Assembly: GCF_000757725.1 (NCBI RefSeq)
Contig: NZ_JJMU01000021.1
Span: 144,185 to 208,184, forward strand
DNA from: Sphingobacterium deserti
Lineage (GTDB): Bacteria; Bacteroidota; Bacteroidia; Sphingobacteriales; Sphingobacteriaceae
Direction of reading: 5' to 3'
DNA: 64,000 nucleotides
Shown here: positions 33,739 to 41,820 of the stretch, in pieces
Numbering within the stretch: position 1 is the stretch's first letter
Layout of the letters: every line of letters begins with the position of its first letter
Notes under the pieces: model-generated
Databases searched by the model: none
What the model saw: only the letters and a program-made list of their open reading frames with translations
What the model was told of the DNA's origin: nothing
Position numbers and translations under genes: made by a program

Positions 33739-36588
33739 ATGAGTTCCTCCAAGCAGAACAACCACATTGATTTAGGTGAACAGAAAGAGATTGAGGTATT
33801 CGGCGCCCGTGTACACAACTTGAAAAACATTGATATCAGTTTTCCAAGAAACGAGCTTGTCGTCATTACCGGGCTTAGCGGAAGCGGCAAATCATCATTA
33901 GCTTTTGACACCATCTATGCGGAGGGACAACGCCGCTATATGGAAACTTTTTCGGCCTACAGCCGGCAATTTCTCGGTGGCATGGAACGACCAGATGTAG
34001 ATAAAATATCGGGTTTGAGCCCGGTAATATCTATCGAACAGAAGACCACAAACAAAAATCCACGATCAACAGTAGGCACCATTACCGAGATTTACGACTT
34101 CTTGCGCCTACTCTATGCCCGTGCCAGCGAAGCTTATTCCTACGCTACCGGTAAATTGATGCAGCGCATGTCTGAAGAGCAGATCGTGGATAAGATCATG
34201 GAAGAGTTCAAAGATGAGCCGATATATATCTTGGCGCCTGTCGTAAAAGGCCGTAAAGGACATTACCGCGAGCTGTTTGAACAAATCAGGAAGCAGGGCT
34301 TTACCAAAGTACGTGTCGATGGAGAGATACTTGATATTGCACCCAAGATGCAGGTGGATCGATATAAGATACACGATATTGAAACGGTAGTTGACCGCCT
34401 GTATGCGTCTGAAGGGGATAAAAAGCGCTTGTACACGTCGGTTATGCAAGCGATGAAGACGGCAAAAGGAATTATTAAAATTGCGAACAAAGAAGGGCGA
34501 GAGCACTTCTTTAGCCGCTATCTTATGGATGCGGAATCTGGCATTTCTTACGATGAACCGCAGCCAAACACCTTTTCTTTTAATTCGCCGTATGGCGCAT
34601 GTTCCCGATGTGACGGCTTAGGCTATATTTTTGAAATCGATAAGGACATTGTTATTCCTGATAAAAAGCTGAGTATCCAGAAAGGGGCGATACTACCATT
34701 GGGAGCAGCACGTGAATCGTGGACCTTTCAAGTGGTAAAGGCTGTTGCGAAGAAATTAGATTTCAGCATGACCGCCCCCATCGAGAAGCTAAGCAAGGAA
34801 CAACTTGACACGCTGCTTTTCGGCGGTGAAGAGCCTATCAGCCTCACCGTATCTTATGGAAGCTACGGATCTAGAGAATATAAAGTACAATTCTCCGGAA
34901 TCTTCAAAATGCTGGAGGAAATAAATGGCAAAGGCGGTGACGATGCACCGGTTTTAGATGATTTCCGGACAAAAGTAACCTGCCCTTCTTGTAAAGGAGC
35001 GCGCCTGAAGGAGGAATCGCTACATTTTAAAATTGATAACAAAAACATTTCTGAGCTCGCGGGAATGGATATCGATAGCTTGCAGGATTGGTTTAAGGGA
35101 ATTGAAGATCGCTTGAACGATCGGCAGAATACCATTGCCGCAGAGATTCTGAAAGAAATCCGAACGAGAATAGGCTTTTTGCTCGACGTGGGTTTAAGCT
35201 ACCTGACTTTAGATCGTTCTTCAAAAACGCTGTCCGGTGGCGAAGCGCAACGTATACGCCTAGCGACACAAATAGGTTCGCAATTGGTTAATGTGCTTTA
35301 TATTTTGGATGAGCCAAGCATCGGCCTGCACCAACGTGATAATGAGCGCCTAATAAATTCATTGAAAAATTTACGCGATATTGGCAACTCGGTATTGGTG
35401 GTGGAGCATGATAAGGATATGATTCTCCATGCCGACTATGTGATTGACATGGGACCGGAAGCGGGTGTGCATGGCGGCAGTGTCGTTGCGCAAGGTACGC
35501 CAAAAGAGATTATGAAAGCGGACACATTGACCGCGAGCTACCTCAATGGTCAACGTGAAGTAGCCATACCGAAAGAGCGCCGCGCCGGTAACGGAAAAAC
35601 ACTTTCGCTGAAAGGCGCAACGGGAAATAACCTCCGCAATGTAAGCGTTGATTTCCCGCTGGGCAAGCTAATTCTAGTAACTGGTGTCTCCGGATCTGGA
35701 AAGTCCAGCTTAATTACGGGCACCCTATACCCAATATTGAACAAACACTTTTTCCGGGCAAAGACTATTCCGATGCCTCACAAATCTATCGAAGGTTTGG
35801 AACATCTGGATAAGGTTATCGAAATTGACCAAAGCCCTATCGGCCGCACACCGCGGTCTAACCCGTCGACCTACACGGGTGTCTTTTCAGACATCCGGAC
35901 CCTCTATGTGCAACTGCCGGAAGCAAAAATCCGAGGCTATAAACCTGGCCGATTCTCGTTCAATGTGAAAGGCGGCCGCTGTGAAACGTGTCAAGGCGCG
36001 GGCATGAAGATCATCGAGATGAACTTTTTGCCGGATGTGCAGGTGCCTTGCGAAACCTGTCAGGGTAAGCGCTACAACCGGGAGACACTCGAGGTGCGTT
36101 ACCGCGGAAAATCCATCTCTGATGTGCTGGATATGAGTATTGACGAGGCTGTGGATTTCTTTGAAAACATCCCTTCGATCTATCGTAAGATAAAAACGTT
36201 ACAGGATGTAGGCTTGGGATACATCACCCTAGGGCAATCATCCACTACCCTATCTGGCGGTGAAGCACAACGTGTCAAGCTCGCTACAGAGCTTTCGAAG
36301 AAAGACACGGGGAATACGTTTTACATCCTGGATGAGCCGACGACCGGTTTACACTTCGAGGATGTGAACGTCTTGCTTGGCGTCATCAATCGCTTAGTCG
36401 ACCGAGGCAATACCGTATTGATTATTGAACACAATCTGGATGTCGTGAAAACAGCCGATTGGGTGATTGACATGGGCCCGGAAGGCGGAAAGAACGGTGG
36501 ACAACTGATGTTTGCCGGGCTGCCAGACGATCTGATCAAGCAGAAAAAGAACGAAACTGCACGCTTTTTAAAACTGGAGATGGCTTAA
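33739..36588 (+). CDS. uvrA: UvrABC excinuclease subunit A
   Basis: Damage-recognition ATPase of nucleotide excision repair. Two ABC ATPase halves: Walker A GLSGSGKSSLAFDT and GVSGSGKSSLITGT, signatures LSGGEAQRIRLATQ and LSGGEAQRVKLATE, Walker B LYILDEPSIGLHQRD and FYILDEPTTGLHFED. Zinc-module cysteines are visible: CSRCDGLG and CPSCKGAR in the first half, CETCQGAGMK and CETCQGKRYN in the second. About 949 aa, full length. ATG at 33739 preferred to the TTG at 33715, as it falls after the promoter. Preceded by its own promoter; ends in a terminator whose stem begins inside the last codons. Confidence 0.97.
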   Translation: MSSSKQNNHIDLGEQKEIEVFGARVHNLKNIDISFPRNELVVITGLSGSGKSSLAFDTIYAEGQRRYMETFSAYSRQFLGGMERPDVDKISGLSPVISIEQKTTNKNPRSTVGTITEIYDFLRLLYARASEAYSYATGKLMQRMSEEQIVDKIMEEFKDEPIYILAPVVKGRKGHYRELFEQIRKQGFTKVRVDGEILDIAPKMQVDRYKIHDIETVVDRLYASEGDKKRLYTSVMQAMKTAKGIIKIANKEGREHFFSRYLMDAESGISYDEPQPNTFSFNSPYGACSRCDGLGYIFEIDKDIVIPDKKLSIQKGAILPLGAARESWTFQVVKAVAKKLDFSMTAPIEKLSKEQLDTLLFGGEEPISLTVSYGSYGSREYKVQFSGIFKMLEEINGKGGDDAPVLDDFRTKVTCPSCKGARLKEESLHFKIDNKNISELAGMDIDSLQDWFKGIEDRLNDRQNTIAAEILKEIRTRIGFLLDVGLSYLTLDRSSKTLSGGEAQRIRLATQIGSQLVNVLYILDEPSIGLHQRDNERLINSLKNLRDIGNSVLVVEHDKDMILHADYVIDMGPEAGVHGGSVVAQGTPKEIMKADTLTASYLNGQREVAIPKERRAGNGKTLSLKGATGNNLRNVSVDFPLGKLILVTGVSGSGKSSLITGTLYPILNKHFFRAKTIPMPHKSIEGLEHLDKVIEIDQSPIGRTPRSNPSTYTGVFSDIRTLYVQLPEAKIRGYKPGRFSFNVKGGRCETCQGAGMKIIEMNFLPDVQVPCETCQGKRYNRETLEVRYRGKSISDVLDMSIDEAVDFFENIPSIYRKIKTLQDVGLGYITLGQSSTTLSGGEAQRVKLATELSKKDTGNTFYILDEPTTGLHFEDVNVLLGVINRLVDRGNTVLIIEHNLDVVKTADWVIDMGPEGGKNGGQLMFAGLPDDLIKQKKNETARFLKLEMA

Positions 36589-36602
36589 ACCTCTCCAGTT
36601 TT
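36570..36602 (+). terminator. Terminator overlapping the uvrA stop codon
   Basis: AAAACTGGAGA (36570-36580) pairs perfectly with TCTCCAGTTTT (36592-36602), the loop contains the TAA stop, and a T run to 36604 follows. Confidence 0.88.
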
Positions 36603-36834
36603 TTCCTAGATATTACCCAATACTTTTAAACAATCACGCTAATACCAAAATTTCCGTGATCTGGAATTTCTATTCGATTAACCAACCCATCTTTCACAAG
36701 CAAATAATAAAATTTTTTAATTAATTTTATCGCAAACCAACAATCACTTGTAGATATCGAGCTATAAAAATGCGATCATCGATAAATAATAGGCAGGTTT
36801 TATGCATGTTTAGCGAAATTAGAAATATTTGTTT

Positions 36835-38070
36835 ATGACACATTACCACTGGAGTGTACCAAAAAAAATAGGATTTCGATTTTCATTTATCTTTATCTTG
36901 TCGATCATTTTAATAATGAATAATGGCGCTTACCCATTCTTTAACATTATTAATAAGCCCTTGCTGTATGTGATGCACGATTTCACCCCTTGGTTCGCAA
37001 AAAACATACTGCAATATAATTACGACTACTCCATCGTTACAAATGGTAGCGGCGACACCTCTTACGATTGGATAACTTTACTTATTATCTTTGTTTGGGC
37101 GGTAATTGGCACGATCATTTGGTCTTTGGCAGATAGGAACCGAAGAACCTACGATGCCTGCTATTATTGGTTAACTACCTTTACACGTTATTACATCGCA
37201 TTTATGTTGATCAATTACGGGGTTATCAAACTATGTCACGCGCAAATGCCTCCTCCTGGCTTAAACAGATTGATGGAACCTTTGCACGAATTTTCTCCTA
37301 TGGGTCTAGCGTGGACGTACTTCGGGTATTCGAAAAGTTATAACATTTTTGTCGGGATCGTAGAAATTTTAGCAGGCCTTCTTTTGTTTCGGAAAACAAT
37401 GGTCCTAGGGGCTTTAATAACCATGACTGTCAGCATCAACATCATGACAACCAATTATTTTTTTGATGTTCCCGTGAAAATAATCGCTACGACTTTGTTT
37501 ACGTTATCGCTTTTTCTACTGTTGCCACACAGTAAAGCACTGTACAAGTTTTTCATCCTCGGAAAATCTATTCGTATAAAAACTAGCAACAGAATCACCT
37601 TTAAGAAACGCTGGAAAAATAAAATGGCCACGGGGATCAAAATAGCGGCAATAGGAATTTTCGCTTTTCAGCAAGTCAACAGCATTTTTACTAGACAGAA
37701 GTTAATTGATCACTATTATAAAAAATCACCACTGTATGGAATATACCTGATCGAAAGCGGAGATCGTAAAGAAGGCCTGACATTGAATGATTGGAAGTAC
37801 ATAGTTTTTGAATATGAAGAATATGTCACCGTTAGGGATGAGTATTACAAGAAAGAGAAAATAACCCCTGCAATAGACGCTAAGGCGAAGACGATATCGT
37901 TGAACAACCATACATTTAATTATTCCATATTGGATAATGGGGACATTATTCTAAGCAACAAATCAAGCGACTTAAGGGAGGATGTCAAATTCATCAAACA
38001 AAATCCTGCAGACTTTGAATTAATGCAACAGAATTTCAATTGGATACAGGAGTATCCGCGCAACAGATAG
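36835..38070 (+). CDS. DoxX-like multi-pass membrane protein
   Basis: 411 aa with hydrophobic segments near the N-terminus (FSFIFILSIILIMNNGAYPF), at WITLLIIFVWAVIGTIIW, at YYIAFMLINYGVIKL, and a cluster at IVEILAGLLLF...VLGALITMTVSIN...ATTLFTLSLFLLLPH; the middle looks like the DoxX/DUF417-type four-helix core. The last about 120 residues (from ITFKKRWKNKM) are soluble and include EYEEYVTVRDEYYKKE. Function unknown. The ATG at 36835 is used rather than a TTG two codons earlier. Base composition is visibly more AT-rich than neighbours. Possibly co-transcribed with the next gene (53 bp). Confidence 0.65.
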   Translation: MTHYHWSVPKKIGFRFSFIFILSIILIMNNGAYPFFNIINKPLLYVMHDFTPWFAKNILQYNYDYSIVTNGSGDTSYDWITLLIIFVWAVIGTIIWSLADRNRRTYDACYYWLTTFTRYYIAFMLINYGVIKLCHAQMPPPGLNRLMEPLHEFSPMGLAWTYFGYSKSYNIFVGIVEILAGLLLFRKTMVLGALITMTVSINIMTTNYFFDVPVKIIATTLFTLSLFLLLPHSKALYKFFILGKSIRIKTSNRITFKKRWKNKMATGIKIAAIGIFAFQQVNSIFTRQKLIDHYYKKSPLYGIYLIESGDRKEGLTLNDWKYIVFEYEEYVTVRDEYYKKEKITPAIDAKAKTISLNNHTFNYSILDNGDIILSNKSSDLREDVKFIKQNPADFELMQQNFNWIQEYPRNR

Positions 38071-38123
38071 GAGAAAATTCATTAACGCTAACAGTGGCCA
38101 GTTACGGAATAATTACTAAACAT

Positions 38124-38801
38124 ATGAAAACGCATTGCCGTCAAGCTTTGGTATCCACCAAAAACATATCAATTATTGCTTGCCTATTTTTTACAGTATT
38201 GGTTTTTACCGTGTCCTCCTTAAAGGCCCAAAAAACTCAGAAGATTGGTGAGCGGGAGATATCTCTTTACCGTGTAAGTGTCAAGACCAATAAAGGCATG
38301 TTAAAAGGTCTTTTTCAGCATGCCGGGCCAGATCATATCATCATTCTAACAGAGAGGGAAAGCACTAAGATAGCAGTGACTATTATTAAGTCTTTGAAAA
38401 TCAAATTTGACAAAAAGAGAAATGTTCCTGTTTTTCAGAACATTGCGCAGACTGGCTTAGACATTATTGTTGATCCCGAATACACACGTAGTTCAAACAA
38501 TACTGGACAGGATATATATGGAAATCCGACGGTTATAGATGACGAAGAAGCTTCACTAGGTGAACAAGTTTTGATGGGCGGCGTACTGATTGGTGGAGCG
38601 CTGCTCGGAAACGAAATTTCAAAACTGGTTCCTCCAGCAACGATTGAAACTTTTAAAATTAATTATTCCAAAGAGACGTATGAAAGCCTATACGACAATC
38701 TATCCATGTATAGCGTGGATATGCAGTCATCGCCAGAATACGAACAAATCTTAAAACGAAAACTAAAAGAGACTATGCAAAAGCATAAACCGACTATTTA
38801 A
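38124..38801 (+). CDS. Secreted hypothetical protein
   Basis: 225 aa from the ATG at 38124, which opens a signal peptide (MKTHCRQALVSTKNISIIACLFF... ending near SLKAQ); the longer frame from 38040 adds an unlikely leader. The body has KTNKGMLKGLFQHAGPDHIIILTE, a conserved-looking strand pattern, and a glycine-rich stretch (GEQVLMGGVLIGGALLGNE) that resembles a short membrane-seeking segment. No family recognised. Probably linked to the DoxX-like gene 53 bp upstream. Confidence 0.6.
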   Translation: MKTHCRQALVSTKNISIIACLFFTVLVFTVSSLKAQKTQKIGEREISLYRVSVKTNKGMLKGLFQHAGPDHIIILTERESTKIAVTIIKSLKIKFDKKRNVPVFQNIAQTGLDIIVDPEYTRSSNNTGQDIYGNPTVIDDEEASLGEQVLMGGVLIGGALLGNEISKLVPPATIETFKINYSKETYESLYDNLSMYSVDMQSSPEYEQILKRKLKETMQKHKPTI

Positions 38802-38975
38802 TACCGTCCTGTGTTAATAAATTCCAGGGAATATAATTTGTTAATTCACCCTTATGAAAACACACCTTTTTCCCAACAGGATTGATCGCGTGGTCTGCTC
38901 CGACCTTGATGAAACATTTTTTCCCTTTTTAGCTGCAGATAAGCCCAAAAGCGATATATCGGTGCTTGAAACATC

Positions 38976-39632
38976 CTACAACACCCGTTCAAACTTCCCA
39001 AACAGCTTCCAGAAGTGCGGTGCAGCCTCGGCGTTATAAATCTCTCTCTTCCAATCATTCAAGACCAAAGAAATATCATCGCCTACCTGATAACTGCCAA
39101 AGAACGGCGTATCCCCATCAAAGTATCCAATATGATTGTCCAATGTATGCAGAATCTCCAGCGTCACCTGCTCAAAAATCAAAATAGAATGCTCGGCGAT
39201 GGGAAAGTCGGTAGGATGTGGAACGAATGAACTAGTTTCCACGGCCAGCAATTTGTTATTGCTATCCAACGGCAACTGTATAAAACGGATCCGGGCGTTA
39301 CCTCCCGCCATTATCTCTTTTTGACGAAAATAATCACGGTCGTAAAACAGGATTTTTGTCAAGTTGTCGGCATCGGCACCTACAGCATCTATCGGAAAAT
39401 AGTCTTCAAAGTTTAGAATCTCATTCACGGTAAGCTGTTTTTGCAGCAACTCCGCTATAGGTATGCTAAAATATTTTGCAATCTGCAACATCACTTCAAT
39501 CTTAGGCTCAGCACGAAATTCTTCATAAGAAGAAATGTTCCCCCTCGTCAGCGCAAACAAATCAGCAAATGCTTGTTGGCTCAACCCTTTCACCTTTCTC
39601 AACTTCTTTATGTTCGTTCCAATCTGACTCAT
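38976..39632 (-). CDS. XRE-family (HTH_3) transcriptional regulator
   Basis: 218 aa. N-terminal helix-turn-helix (IKKLRKVKGLSQQAFADLFALTRGNISSYE) at residues 8-40; residues 60-218 form a sensor or dimerisation domain resembling the C-terminal part of phage-repressor-like proteins (SILIFEQVTLEIL...GSYQVGDDISLVLNDW) but without a recognisable LexA Ser-Lys dyad. Divergent from the YbjN/PspA run, 103 bp away, with palindromes between them (39668-39706), so a role as its local regulator is likely. Whether it represses or activates is unknown. Confidence 0.85.
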   Translation of the reverse strand: MSQIGTNIKKLRKVKGLSQQAFADLFALTRGNISSYEEFRAEPKIEVMLQIAKYFSIPIAELLQKQLTVNEILNFEDYFPIDAVGADADNLTKILFYDRDYFRQKEIMAGGNARIRFIQLPLDSNNKLLAVETSSFVPHPTDFPIAEHSILIFEQVTLEILHTLDNHIGYFDGDTPFFGSYQVGDDISLVLNDWKREIYNAEAAPHFWKLFGKFERVL

Positions 39633-39654
39633 TCCAAAATAATTTCAAACAATA

Positions 39655-39706
39655 TTGTAATTTTATTTGCAAAATATTTTTGCATTTCATATCTTTATGC
39701 AAAGAT
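39655..39706 (+). promoter_or_regulatory. Promoter and palindromic operators of the PspA operon
   Basis: TATTTTTG (39675-39682) fits the -7 consensus, with TTG at 39655-39657 (17-nt spacing). The -7 box lies inside the palindrome TGCAAAA (39668-39674) / TTTTGCA (39678-39684), and a second dyad ATCTTT (39691-39696) / AAAGAT (39701-39706) covers the predicted transcription start. Together they suit control by the divergent XRE protein. Inferred, but the symmetry is direct. Confidence 0.6.
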
Positions 39707-39735
39707 TATAAGCAAATATACAATTTAATTAGCAG

Positions 39736-40125
39736 ATGCACTTTCAAAAGGTTGAAAAATATATAGAACACATGGGCTTTTCAATCAGTCAAAAGAATGA
39801 AAAGGAGGGCTTTTTTATTATAGAAAGCGATGCCGATGGCATCCGCAATTTAATTGTGGGCGTAGCACCACCGATCATCATTTTTGAACTATACCTTTTC
39901 ACGCTAGCTGGGGATGACATGGACACATTCAAAGCTCTGCTCATAAAAAACAGGGATATTATTCACGGCGGATTCGCGTTAACGGAGGATGGCAAGAAGG
40001 TTATATTCAGATATACCCTACAGGTACATAACCTAGACCAAAATGAGTTTGACGCTGCTGTCAACTCTTTGTCATTGCTACTTAGCGAGTACTACGAACA
40101 GCTTATACAATTTTCAAAACCATAA
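39736..40125 (+). CDS. YbjN-like (secretion-chaperone-fold) small protein
   Basis: 129 aa, no signal peptide. FQKVEKYIEHMGFSISQKNEKEGFFII... VGVAPPIIIFELYLF... LLIKNRDIIHGGFALTEDGKKVIFRYTLQVHNLDQNEFDAAVNSL matches the YbjN/CesT-type fold used by class I chaperones; assignment is by pattern, not certain. First gene of a run of seven plus-strand genes headed by the operator region, 4 bp before pspA. Probably a regulator or chaperone of the membrane-stress complex. Confidence 0.75.
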   Translation: MHFQKVEKYIEHMGFSISQKNEKEGFFIIESDADGIRNLIVGVAPPIIIFELYLFTLAGDDMDTFKALLIKNRDIIHGGFALTEDGKKVIFRYTLQVHNLDQNEFDAAVNSLSLLLSEYYEQLIQFSKP

Positions 40126-40129
40126 TGTG

Positions 40130-40807
40130 ATGAATATTTTCAAAAGAATTCTAAAGATAGGACAAGCAGAGATCCATGCGCTAGTAGACATGATGGAAGA
40201 CCCGATCAGCTTAACAGAACAGGGAATCCGCGACATGAAAAAGCAGCTTAGCGAAACCACAGAATCAGCCGCTAAGGTCAGAGCCTCTATTATCCGTACT
40301 GAAAACCTCATAACAGAAAAAGAGCAGGAAGCCATTCAACTGGGCGAAAAGGCAAAATTAGCGCTAACAAAAGCACAAGAAAATGAATTGACATCGGCAC
40401 AAGGCGAAAAACTAGCAACCGAAGCGCTACTGATCAAAAAACGGATTTTGGAAGACATAAAGGCGCTACGTGATGACATTAACGAATATGAAAGCAAGCG
40501 CGATGAAATCTACAAACATATCGAAGTACTACAATTTAACATCACGAAGTGGGAAAAAGAATTGACAACCCTTCGCGCGAAACAAAAAGTGAATGAGGCG
40601 GCCACAATGGCGAACCAACACATGGCAAACATTGACAGCAACAGCACCTTAGATATGTTGCAAAGGGTAAAGGAAAAGGTTGCAAATGACGAGGCCCTCG
40701 CAGCGGCGTATGCCGAGATTGCGCAAAGCAAAATTGAATTACCCGACGAACGAAAAGCAGTTCAAGATGAATTAACAGCATTAAAAAAACAAATGGGAAT
40801 TGACTGA
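40130..40807 (+). CDS. pspA: PspA/IM30-family membrane-stress protein
   Basis: Coiled-coil protein that assembles on the cytoplasmic membrane to maintain it under stress. N-terminal MNIFKRILKIGQAEIHALVDMMEDP is the PspA amphipathic helix and first hairpin; long heptad-rich helices follow (MEDPISLTEQGIRDMKKQLSE; ELTALKKQMGID at the end). 225 aa, typical. The ATG at 40130 was chosen; the longer frame from 40043 overlaps the YbjN gene in another frame. No PspF or PspBC are present, so control differs from the enterobacterial phage-shock system. Confidence 0.9.
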   Translation: MNIFKRILKIGQAEIHALVDMMEDPISLTEQGIRDMKKQLSETTESAAKVRASIIRTENLITEKEQEAIQLGEKAKLALTKAQENELTSAQGEKLATEALLIKKRILEDIKALRDDINEYESKRDEIYKHIEVLQFNITKWEKELTTLRAKQKVNEAATMANQHMANIDSNSTLDMLQRVKEKVANDEALAAAYAEIAQSKIELPDERKAVQDELTALKKQMGID

Positions 40808-40915
40808 TGTCAATTATTCTCCTTTGAAATACGAGTGGGATCATAAATAAAACTCGCATCCGCCAGCTGTCGGATGGCATATTAAACAAACCAAACGCAT
40901 ACATATTATCTAACG

Positions 40916-41110
40916 ATGAAAAGATTCGAATATAAAACAGTAAAAGTAGAACCAAAGGGCTTTTGGCAAACAAAGTTAGATCCGGAAGAACTGGACAAAA
41001 TCCTGAACGCGCTTGGACAAGAAGGCTGGGAACTTGTGGGTATGCAAGACCTTGCTGTAAGCGGGACATCTTGGACGTTTCACTATACATTTAAAAGAAC
41101 CCTTAATTAA
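40916..41110 (+). CDS. DUF4177-family small protein
   Basis: 64 aa (KRFEYKTVKVEPKG...LGQEGWELVGMQDLA...FKRTLN), which matches the DUF4177 pattern. Function unknown. Follows pspA by 108 bp, a gap with a small hairpin CATCCG/CGGATG (about 40859-40878), and precedes the YqiJ-like gene by 14 bp. Its constant place in a membrane-stress run suggests an accessory role. Confidence 0.8.
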   Translation: MKRFEYKTVKVEPKGFWQTKLDPEELDKILNALGQEGWELVGMQDLAVSGTSWTFHYTFKRTLN

Positions 41111-41124
41111 CTAAATCTTTTCAC

Positions 41125-41808
41125 ATGGACGCTATCCTCCACCTCCTCTTCAACCCGCTTCCTAACGCCATCATGACGTTACTAACCGGCATATCCCTAC
41201 TCTACTGGTTATTTAACATGCTAATGGGTGACGGTTTTGACTTCGGCGATATGGGTGCGGAGCTCGATTTTGAGGGGGCGGATGTCCACGAGGTTGATGG
41301 CCCGGATGATGCTGAACTACAAAGTGAGGCCAACACCTCTTTATTTTCAAAAGCGATGGATTTTATCAACGTTGGAAAAGCGCCACTTATGGTCATTGTA
41401 ACGCTTTTTAAATTTATTGGATGGATAATCACCATTGCCTCTTCGATCGCGCTTAATCTAGCGCAGTTTGGCTGGAAGTCGGTACTCATCTTAATCCCCA
41501 TATTTCTCTTAACTTTCTTACTTATGCATTACGTCACCATACCTGTGGTAAAACTGTACAAGAACGTGGGCTATACCGGTGAAGAAGCGCACGACTACCT
41601 AGGCCGATCTGGTAAGATGCGGACCTCTATAGCGGGTGACAGGCTTGGGGCCATGGAACTAACCATCGATAGTGATGTGATACGACTGAATGTCAAAAGT
41701 CAAACTGGGGAAAGAATAGAATACGGAGACCCGGTCGTGATTGTCGACGAAAATGCAGAGAAAACGATATACTACGTAAAAAAAGACATAAACTTACACA
41801 CCCTATAA
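41125..41808 (+). CDS. YqiJ-like OB-fold membrane protein
   Basis: 227 aa. Hydrophobic segments at about 15-34 (IMTLLTGISLLYWLFNMLM), 84-108 and 112-137; a very acidic linker (FDFGDMGAELDFEGADVHEVDGPDDAELQ) lies between the first and second. The C-terminal part (GKMRTSIAGDRLGAMELTI...GERIEYGDPVVIVDENAEKTIYYV) is an OB-fold, as in NfeD/YqiJ partners of flotillins. It lies 12 bp before the flotillin gene, the classical YqiJ-YqiK order. Likely stabilises or localises the flotillin. Confidence 0.85.
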   Translation: MDAILHLLFNPLPNAIMTLLTGISLLYWLFNMLMGDGFDFGDMGAELDFEGADVHEVDGPDDAELQSEANTSLFSKAMDFINVGKAPLMVIVTLFKFIGWIITIASSIALNLAQFGWKSVLILIPIFLLTFLLMHYVTIPVVKLYKNVGYTGEEAHDYLGRSGKMRTSIAGDRLGAMELTIDSDVIRLNVKSQTGERIEYGDPVVIVDENAEKTIYYVKKDINLHTL

Positions 41809-41820
41809 ACTATATTAAGT

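Noticed and set aside
38854..39039. 61-codon plus-strand ORF overlapping the XRE gene
   Set aside because: It lies antisense to the XRE 3' end, has no recognisable features and composition of a shadow frame.
40043..40129. Longer N-terminus for PspA
   Set aside because: It overlaps the YbjN-like gene in another frame and lacks the PspA N-terminal helix; the ATG at 40130 starts exactly on it.
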